The notes beneath the pieces are model-generated. The model saw only the letters and a program-made list of their open reading frames with translations, was not told the origin of the DNA and did not search any database. From the NCBI RefSeq assembly GCF_036588685.1, contig NC_086386.1:68570682-68634681 (forward strand): DNA of 64,000 nt, read 5' to 3'. The stretch is from Mytilus trossulus. Its lineage: Eukaryota; Mollusca; Bivalvia; Mytilida; Mytilidae. Below, in pieces: positions 57,230 to 64,000 of this stretch (position 1 is the stretch's first letter; every line of letters starts with the position of its first letter). The translations under genes and the position numbers were made by a program.

Positions 57230-58145
57230 AACACAGATCTGGAACATTTAATTCATGTGGCTGATTATATTGTCAATCAAAGTGTGTCCAAATATACACA
57301 AAAATCATTCAATTTGGCTCTGTCAAGACTTTGTACTTTTAGATCATCTTATAAATTGAAACAGGATTGGCCGGTGCCAGTCAATGATTTACTAAATTTT
57401 ATAGCTTTTTTGTCAGTACAGGGTCTTTCGGGGGACCATATCATCTTATAAATCAGGAGTTTCATACCATCAAAAAATTCAAGGGATACAGGATACTACA
57501 AAATTCTTTATAATTGGAAAAGTATTAGAAGGAATAAAAAGAATTCAAGGAGGAAAACGTAATGACATTAGGGCACCAATTACAGTGGAATGGTTATCAA
57601 ATATGATAAGTTGTTTAGATAAAGTATGTTAGAATAAATATGAAGCGGCTTTATTTTCAGCAGTTTTTTTCTGTTGCCTTCTTTGATTTGCTAAGAGTAG
57701 GGGAAATCCCTACTTCAAAATCCAAGTCTGTTATAAATGGCTCCAACTTAACAATTTTTGATATTTTAGTTAGGAGAAAAGTCCTGGAGCTAAGAGTAAG
57801 GTGGTCAAAACCGACCAAAAGGGAAAGTCTGTTACTTTACTGATACATGAGAACGGAAAAAAAACTACTGTCCAATACTACTCATAAACGAATAGTTAAA
57901 AGTACGACCTACCTGTACCATACAGACTTGTTTATTCATTATACCGGTATGCCTTTAACTAGATACCAATTCAGTAGTATACTGGAAAAAAAAACTTTAC
58001 ATTTTCTTCACATAGGTCACATAGTTTTAGAATGGGGGAGCCACGGAACTAGCAAGGCAGGGGGTCTCAGAGGAGGTAATGATGAGATTAGGCAGATGGA
58101 AATCGCATGCTTATTCTCGCTATATAAGGTTTCAATTTTTCTAGT
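57230..58145 (+). pseudogene. Ngaro tyrosine recombinase, broken
   Basis: N-terminal SAM-like region at 57240-57440 (NQSVSKYTQKSFNLALSRL, QDWPVPVNDLLNFIAFLSV). The first catalytic Arg block is LLRVGEI at about 57685. The HSFR block lies at 58020-58031 (His and second Arg), followed by a frame change into GATELARQGVSEE, MMRLGRWKSHAYSRY with the terminal Tyr near 58120. The R-H-R-Y set is still visible but in different frames, so it is inactive. Confidence 0.75.
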
Positions 58146-58164
58146 TTCAAAAGACTAACAAGCT

Positions 58165-58730
58165 ACAGGGTTGTACAGGTCTAAGATTTTATGGATTGTT
58201 GTATGCTCTCTTGTTCATTGGGCCAATGCGAAGAAATATGGTAGGAACAACCTGGGACCGTGGTCAAAAGGTGTTACAACATACTGAATTTGGCAACCTG
58301 GTTTACAGATTAAAGATTTGGACTCTGGAGGCAAACAATTTTTTTTACCTTCTCCTCATTTAATTATTATTCACTGAAGAGCTAATGACTTGACAGATTT
58401 AGAATTGACAGGGAAGGGTTAAATCGAAAATGTAAAATGTTCTATCCTACGTTACAAGGCTTTATTTAAAAATGTTATTATAATATGGTCTTCAATGCTA
58501 CAGCGCAGATACTAGCATTTTGCCCTTTTGAATGCGGGTGCAATAATCGAACAGAAGAAAAAAAGAGTGAATTCAGTGGTCAAAAACTTTGTAACAGAAA
58601 ACGGGGGAAAAGCTGTATTACATGAGAACATTAGGGAAAGTGAAGTGTCTTTATACATGTATACAGAACAGATGAAACTCATTTGTCACAAACTGGAAAG
58701 CAGGTTTTCTTAAATAATATACAAAGGCGG
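58165..58730 (+). pseudogene. Ngaro SGNH-hydrolase remnant
   Basis: Motif-like pieces: KILWIVVCSLVHWANA at about 58187 (block I, usually IVGSS) and, after many stops, a DETHLSQTGKQVFLN-like end near 58670-58715 (the usual DxxHL…G…FL). The assignment relies on order within the element and on these two blocks. Confidence 0.5.
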
Positions 58731-59215
58731 GGGGGTCAGTGTTTCCTACGCACATCAAAATCAACTTTTCCAATGATTCCATAATGAAAATTTTGTGGAG
58801 GTGAGAACCCCAGTCAGATTTGGTAGCTGACTGGGACTCTTGTGTGGAGGTCCAGGGAGACTGGTAAAGATTGGGGGCCTGACAAGTTCTACAATTTGCA
58901 GGTTTGGAAAATGGGGTTGGTGGTTACGCTGGGGTCTACAGATGGGTAACTCTGGGACCTCCTCCACCTCATATTATAGAGGGGAGGCCTACACCTGCCA
59001 AAAAATGGGGCACTGATAACTGGAGCATTGGTAATACAAGTGTTTCCCCGATCACTCCCCATGGTAGGTGGTGGTGTAACCGTTTTTAACTACCAGGGGT
59101 TTTATGACACTATGGCGCCTCTACAAAAAATTATAGAATACTCTGTAGCCAAAGTAATGCCACAAAGTAAAAATGTATATTCTAGTCATGAAAATGTAAA
59201 TACAAGTTGGTGTAA

Positions 59216-59395
59216 AAAGTAAAAACACAAAAATACCGAACTCCGAGGAAAACCCAAAAAGGAAAATCAAAAATCAAAAGGCAAAATCAAAAGTCCAAAC
59301 ACATCAAACGAATGGGTAACAACTGTCATATTCCTGACTTGGTACAGGCATTTTCTAATGCAGAAAATGGTGGATTGATAATAAAATGTATCTTT
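59216..59395 (+). repeat. 'AAATACCGAACTCCGAGG' family repeat
   Basis: Starts 'AAAAGTAAAAACACAAAAATAC', then 'CCAAACACATCAAACGAATGG', 'CTGTCATATTCCTGACTTGG'. Lies at the right of the Ngaro insert. Confidence 0.65.
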
Positions 59396-59687
59396 TATTC
59401 AAAGGATTGTTTTTGTATAAGTTGTAAAAGTTATAAATGAAAAACAGAGGATGGACCCTCTACGCAAATGAGTATAATAAACAGAAAGTCTGTATCATTT
59501 TTAATTTTGGTAATTGTGAATTACAGATAAAGAGAGACAACTCTAGATTAATTTTTAATCACTTTGTGATTAAAGGAAGGACTTCAACAAAGTTTAGAAA
59601 TACGTCAACAACTCTTGATCGTTGTTCTTCATCTCATTGATATTCGTTCAGTATTGATATAGGGTCTTCTTCTATGAGTATTGCAAT

Positions 59688-59805
59688 TAATTGATATCCA
59701 TGTCAACACAGAAGTGCTGACTACTGGGCTGGTGAAACCTTCGGGAACGAATCGTCCACCAGCAGTGGCATTGACCTAATGGTGTAAACAGTTATTAAAG
59801 TTTTT
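59688..59805 (-). mobile_element. Hammerhead unit (minus), second part
   Basis: Continues the unit broken at 55317: TAATTGATATCCATGTCAAC, GTGCTGACTACTGGGCTGG, 'CGTCCACCAGCAGTGGCATT', 'AATGGTGTAAACAGTTATTA'. Together with 55075-55317 it makes one nearly full unit. Confidence 0.7.
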
Positions 59806-60164
59806 TACCCGGAATTTTGTAAAAATATGGTCTGCTTATGTTGTATTCTTATTCAATAAAAGTCTTGTCCGCTACATATTGAATATCACAGACAGTTGTT
59901 AAAATAATCTTTCATCTTATTAGACATATTACAAAATCAAAGGTACTTTATTCGTATGAATTACACCACGTGACTGTGGCTTTTTTTATTAATTTACTTC
60001 CCTTCGTTTTAGATTGAAAATATAAATTATATAAAGTTTTAAGAGAATCCTGTCCTTTTCCGTTATGCAATGGCTGTCGTAATGATAAGGTAAAATAACC
60101 ACATTTCGAATCAACAAAGTGACACAAGTTTTGCCATATGACTTTTGCGGAAACTGTCATACAC

Positions 60165-61670
60165 CTACGATCAGATTACAATTACACTTTAAGGTAGTAT
60201 TTAAATCATGGGTCGTCTAGTAGAGTAAAAACACCGAAGTTCGAAACAAATTCTAACTCCTATGAAGTTTCCAATAGTCAAACCACTTGTTATTTTTGAA
60301 AATATATGAAGTTAGATGTATAAACTATATTATACATGGTGTTATCTAGGCTCAACACACTGATAATGTTTTGAGTATAATAGAATGGACGAACATGATT
60401 TTTCTTAACTTTAACTGAGACAAAAATAAAAATCGTACTGTCGTTGGCTAGGCTGGGATAATAAGAAATTGATTTCAACAAGACCTATTGTAAATATAGG
60501 ATGATCAACTATGGCGCATTTTGACAATATCTAAGGTTTTTGCTCAGACATATTTTTCCATATTCTTTAAATGTTGGATTAAAATACCAAACTTTATTTC
60601 TTGTCGCAATATGTTTGCTATCTTTTATTTTTTACAGAATTCGGCAAACGCTTTTCTTCTTTGTTTTTTTTGTTGTACTTTTTTGGTGAACATCTGTATC
60701 GAATAAATAATTTTAACTATTCGTCAGACTCAAACAGCTGGTTTATTACTATTTCTAAAAAAATAAACAAAAATAATACGGCGCGGGGTCGTGACCTGCA
60801 TCGAACTTTGACAAAATAGTTTACTGTGCAATGGGATTTATAAATTTGGAACTATCGACAACAGACACTGGTTGCACAGCAGGTATACAAATAGCATTCA
60901 CGCTGCAACTCACTTATAATTAAACTTTAGACCTAACATGAAATTATCCCTTTCTGAAGAGGCAATGAATTCTTTCAAACGGAGGGACGAACTGGCTGAG
61001 TAAAGCTGTTACTAGACGTGTTTTTGCCTGCAGCGACATAGTTGGTCAAAGCACTGTAAGGGCACTAGGCAGTTAACTAAAAACCAAGGCAACATAATTA
61101 TGAAAACTGTGGCAGTGTTGCTTCATTTATTTTTCTAAAACAAAATTTAAACATTTGTATTTTGTACATTTTTTGTTTATTTAATGAATTGATTATTAAG
61201 GCAAATTAATTAGTATTTCATTAATGTTTTTAAAAGCAACGCATATATCAATTTAAATTACCCCATCTTCACCCCAAGTCCATGATATGACTCCATAAGA
61301 AGTTTTGAATAAAATGACAGTTGATTTTAAAACAGTAAGTCAATCATTTTTGGGCTTACATTGTTTAAATGTTTTCTATAAAATGAGCCATAAATGATAA
61401 TTATTATAGACCCAGAAATAAAATTATTTAAGTAAATTCAATTAACCTAGACTCATGTTTGCATCAATGACATTTAAGATAAACAAGAAATAATTGTAAC
61501 AGGATGGCGTTACAAAGTCTACCAAACAAAGCTCCCACAATTCGTCATTCCCATGGTCGCCTGACATTGGGCAAAGTCCAGCACATATTGGTTTCAGGTC
61601 TATTAAAGTGATATGAATATTTGACCCTGTATATCATTCAAATCTTTTTTGAAGTGACGAAAAGGAACAA
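60165..61670. other. Intergenic, nothing recognised
   Basis: AT-rich. Short open frames here have no recognisable motif. Confidence 0.35.
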
Positions 61671-61675
61671 ATATG

Positions 61676-62228
61676 GTAAACAAGTTCTTAAACAGGAGGG
61701 AGTGGGGTGACCTCATGGACTCCCAATACCTTTCATTCGATTTGTTATATTGTTCTATTCATGAATGTATATGGTTAAGGGGTGGGGATCTCGATTGTTT
61801 ACAAACTCTCAAACAGGAAGGGGTATGGTGACCCAAGGGACTGTCCATATATTTCATTTGATTTGTTTTTTTGTCTCATACATGAATACCTTTGGTTAAG
61901 GGGTGGGGATTAAAACCATTTCCAAGTTCAACAAACAGGAGGGTGTAGGGTGACAAACAGGGACTCCCCATGTATTTGTTTTTATTTTTTATATTATCCA
62001 TAATATGAATTTATATGGTTAAGGGGTGGGGATCTCAACTGTTGAAAATGTCTTAAACAGGAGAGGATGGGTTGACCCAAGAGGGGGGTCTCGACTGTTT
62101 ACAAGTTCTTAAACAGAAGGGTGTGTGGTGACAACGGAACATTCCATAAAATTATTTTCATTTGATATGTTCCATTGTTCCATACAAGTATATATATGGT
62201 TTAGGTATGGGGATCAAGACATTTTACA
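61676..62228 (+). repeat. ~125-bp-period minisatellite
   Basis: About four and a half units, each with 'ACAAGTTCTTAAACAGGAGG', 'GTGACC', 'GGACTCCC', 'TTTCATTTGATTTGTT', 'ATGGTTAAGGGGTGGGGAT'. Unit starts lie near 61676, 61800, 61925, 62045 (short) and 62097. Confidence 0.85.
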
Positions 62229-62232
62229 AGAT

Positions 62233-62350
62233 AAAAAGTAAAAACACAAAAATACTAAACTCCGAGGAAAATTCAAAAAGGAAATTCAAAATCAAAAGAC
62301 AAAATCAAAAGTCCAAACACATCGAACGAATGGATAACACATTTCATATT
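62233..62350 (+). repeat. 'AAATACTAAACTCCGAGG' family repeat
   Basis: 'AAAAAGTAAAAACACAAAAA' start, 'CCAAACACATCGAACGAATGG' end. It sits directly against the last minisatellite unit. Confidence 0.65.
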
Positions 62351-63340
62351 GAAGGAGGTTGAGACGATCCCCAGGGACTTATCCTATTTTTTAATCATTG
62401 ACCTGTTCTTATACCTGAAGACTGTAAGTGTCTATCACTTACTGCTTTACAGAAATAGACATTTGAATTTTTTTTTAAATAAAATTCCATAGGGTTCTTC
62501 AGTAAACCCCTCCCTTCTTTAGGCCCCTCAAAATACCTCTTAATAGACCCCAATGCACAAAAAAAAAGATTATGGATCCGCTAGACATGTTAGTCTAAGA
62601 TTTTATGAAACCCTAAGAAAATCTAAAAAAAGGGTTCTAAGTTGTCTTTTTAGACGATTCGAGTTGATTCGGTCCGACTTGGCTCGGGTACGAGTTGACA
62701 ATTACTTAAAACATTCCATCAACGTCACATTTCCGGTTCTGTTTCGTAACCTTTTTTCGTTCATAAAATAACATTATTTGGCAAGATAAGTTAAAATTAC
62801 CGCCAACTTAAATGTTTAACTTTATTTTCTCTATCATAGAGATTTGTTGTACATGAACAATATTCCTGCGCATTTTACAATTTGAGAAATATAAACAACT
62901 TGTCATTACGGATTTTCGGCGATGAAATATTTCATACAATTGTTCTTTGACATCTTATCCTAAAGCACAGGTGATAATAAACTACATAAAGATTTCTATT
63001 GAGCTTTCTATGTGCCATTTAAAAATTTTTGGTTGGTTCGACGATCATTAAAGGTTTTTCTGGTGATATGCTTTGTAATTCAGATTTTAAAATATGTTCA
63101 ATTAGTTAAAATAACATAATAGCCAGCTGGTTAATAAGAATGGCACGTAGTTAAGCATTTATTAGGTAGAACACACATCTAGGGTGCTCGCATAAGGGAG
63201 CTTAACTATCTAAAATTACTATCAGGTTTTGAGTTGTTTTTGTGCATTTTTTTTATCTTTGGAATCATTTGAGTATTGGCAGGTTATTTCACGGTGTCAT
63301 TATATTAATTATTTACATCTGAAACACATGGATTGAGTCT
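62351..63340. other. Intergenic, nothing recognised
   Basis: AT-rich, without supported coding regions. An open frame at 62553-62771 has no features of a gene. Confidence 0.35.
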
Positions 63341-63343
63341 GGT

Positions 63344-63461
63344 ATGGTCGAAGCAAGAAATATTGATCCAAGACTGGAACAATCAGAGTGCACGTATGAC
63401 GAACACACACAGTTTATCCGCAGAGTTATTCTATTGATTCAAAGGAATAAAAGGTGCAAAG
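63344..63461 (+). CDS. Possible first coding exon of a gene extending beyond the window
   Basis: An ATG at 63344 opens 39 codons (MVEARNIDPRLEQSE, then YDEHTQFIRRVILL, then QRNKRCK) ending at a good donor, AAAG|GTAAAT, in phase 1. The stretch has a visibly higher GC content than its surroundings and an in-frame stop just upstream (about 63320). No family is recognised, and no second exon is visible before 64000. Confidence 0.35.
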
Positions 63462-64000
63462 GTAAATCAGGCGAGAGGAAATTGTAAAAAACACTTATTT
63501 GAGTCGATTAGTGCACAGTTTTTAGCACAAAATGTAATCGTGAAAATTGAGGACTTATATACTTCAAAAGAATGGCACAATTGCTTCACTTCCAAAATGC
63601 ATATACCCTGATTTTCCGGTGCACCGCTTGCAGAGTACAATCCGATTGAATTTTCTAAACTAAAATATTAACCAAATTTTGAATTATAATAACAAAACCG
63701 TATACAAGACAACCGATTGTTTGAAAACCATATAATATCTAGAGGAAGTCTAGAAAATCTAATAGACGTATTAAACATTCGATATTTTATAATTTTGAAC
63801 ATGTTGAATACACCATTGGAGAATTTAAATGAAACAAAGTATATGGGGATTGTTTGGTTCCATATCTCCTAACGCGATTAACATCTGTTGAAATGTTCTG
63901 AAATATGTTTTTTAAGTATTAAGTAATCGATTTAGTTCCTTCTTATATAAAGAAAACCAATTCTAATAATATGAATAACAATGGATCGTGTATTGGTGAT
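63462..64000. other. Right edge: putative intron and low-copy repeat
   Basis: AT-rich. 63705-63900 is similar to 54585-54840. Nothing else can be assigned. Confidence 0.3.

Larger units (their letters stand above)
55318..59687 (+). mobile_element. 4.37-kb insertion carrying a decayed Ngaro-type (DIRS-like) retrotransposon
   Basis: Bounded by the 7-bp direct repeat TAATTGA within a hammerhead unit. Coding order on plus: a basic ORF1-like piece, RT, RNase H-like region, tyrosine recombinase, and the remains of an SGNH hydrolase. RT plus tyrosine recombinase defines the DIRS order, and an added SGNH-type hydrolase is typical of Ngaro. Frameshifts and stops are in every domain. The right end includes an unrelated 'AAATACCGAACTCCGAGG' repeat at 59216, so the insert is composite or was hit again. 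Confidence 0.75.

Noticed and set aside
1..64000. CRISPR arrays, bacterial operons, rRNA or mitochondrial sequence
   Set aside because: No regularly spaced direct repeats with unique spacers, no bacterial gene organisation and no rRNA motifs; introns and poly(A) signals show nuclear eukaryotic DNA.

Overview
The window is AT-rich eukaryotic DNA: spliced genes with GT-AG introns of 0.3-3.5 kb, AATAAA poly(A) signals, long non-coding tracts, and a dense, decayed load of retroelements and short foldback repeats. The repeat families (a tRNA-derived SINE, the 'GGTCAAGGTCA' and 'gactataaagggcaa' dispersed repeats, hammerhead-bearing ~355-bp units, Penelope-like element tails) match what I know from bivalve molluscs. 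A mussel (Mytilus-like) is my best guess; this rests on recall, not on a search.

Region by region. 0.5-2.8 kb (+): the 3' end of a small cysteine-rich, probably secreted protein gene. 3.5-8.4 kb: dispersed repeats, an orphan lysine-rich ORF (5463-5960), a SINE split by a ~0.8-kb foldback element, and an 18-bp G-rich minisatellite. 8.4-11.3 kb: a decayed CR1-like LINE. 12.1-14.5 kb (-): a complete two-exon BTB-BACK-PHR gene (423 aa). 15-19.5 kb: a dead Penelope-like element (PLE), a LINE fragment, and a tandem dimer of a hammerhead-ribozyme unit. 22.2-27.6 kb: a ~2.7-kb tandem segmental duplication built on PLE debris, whose second copy carries a 141-bp near-perfect inverted repeat. 29.3-46.7 kb (+): a complete 11-exon GMC (FAD-dependent) oxidoreductase gene, 603 aa when spliced, with one GC-AG intron and introns full of repeats. 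48-50.9 kb: a minisatellite and a PLE with a hammerhead unit directly upstream. 52.2-54.2 kb (-): exons of an unrecognised gene ending in a membrane segment, plus an inverted paralogous exon. 55.1-59.8 kb: a hammerhead unit split by a ~4.4-kb insertion that contains a dead Ngaro-type (DIRS-like) element with RT, tyrosine recombinase and SGNH-hydrolase remnants. 61.7-62.2 kb: a 125-bp-period minisatellite. 63.3 kb: a possible first exon of a gene running off the right edge.

The host genes look unrelated to each other: a redox enzyme, a BTB adaptor, a small Cys-rich protein and an unknown membrane protein. The connecting theme is mobile DNA, in particular hammerhead units found as a tandem dimer (retrozyme-like), fused to a PLE, and as the target of another transposon.
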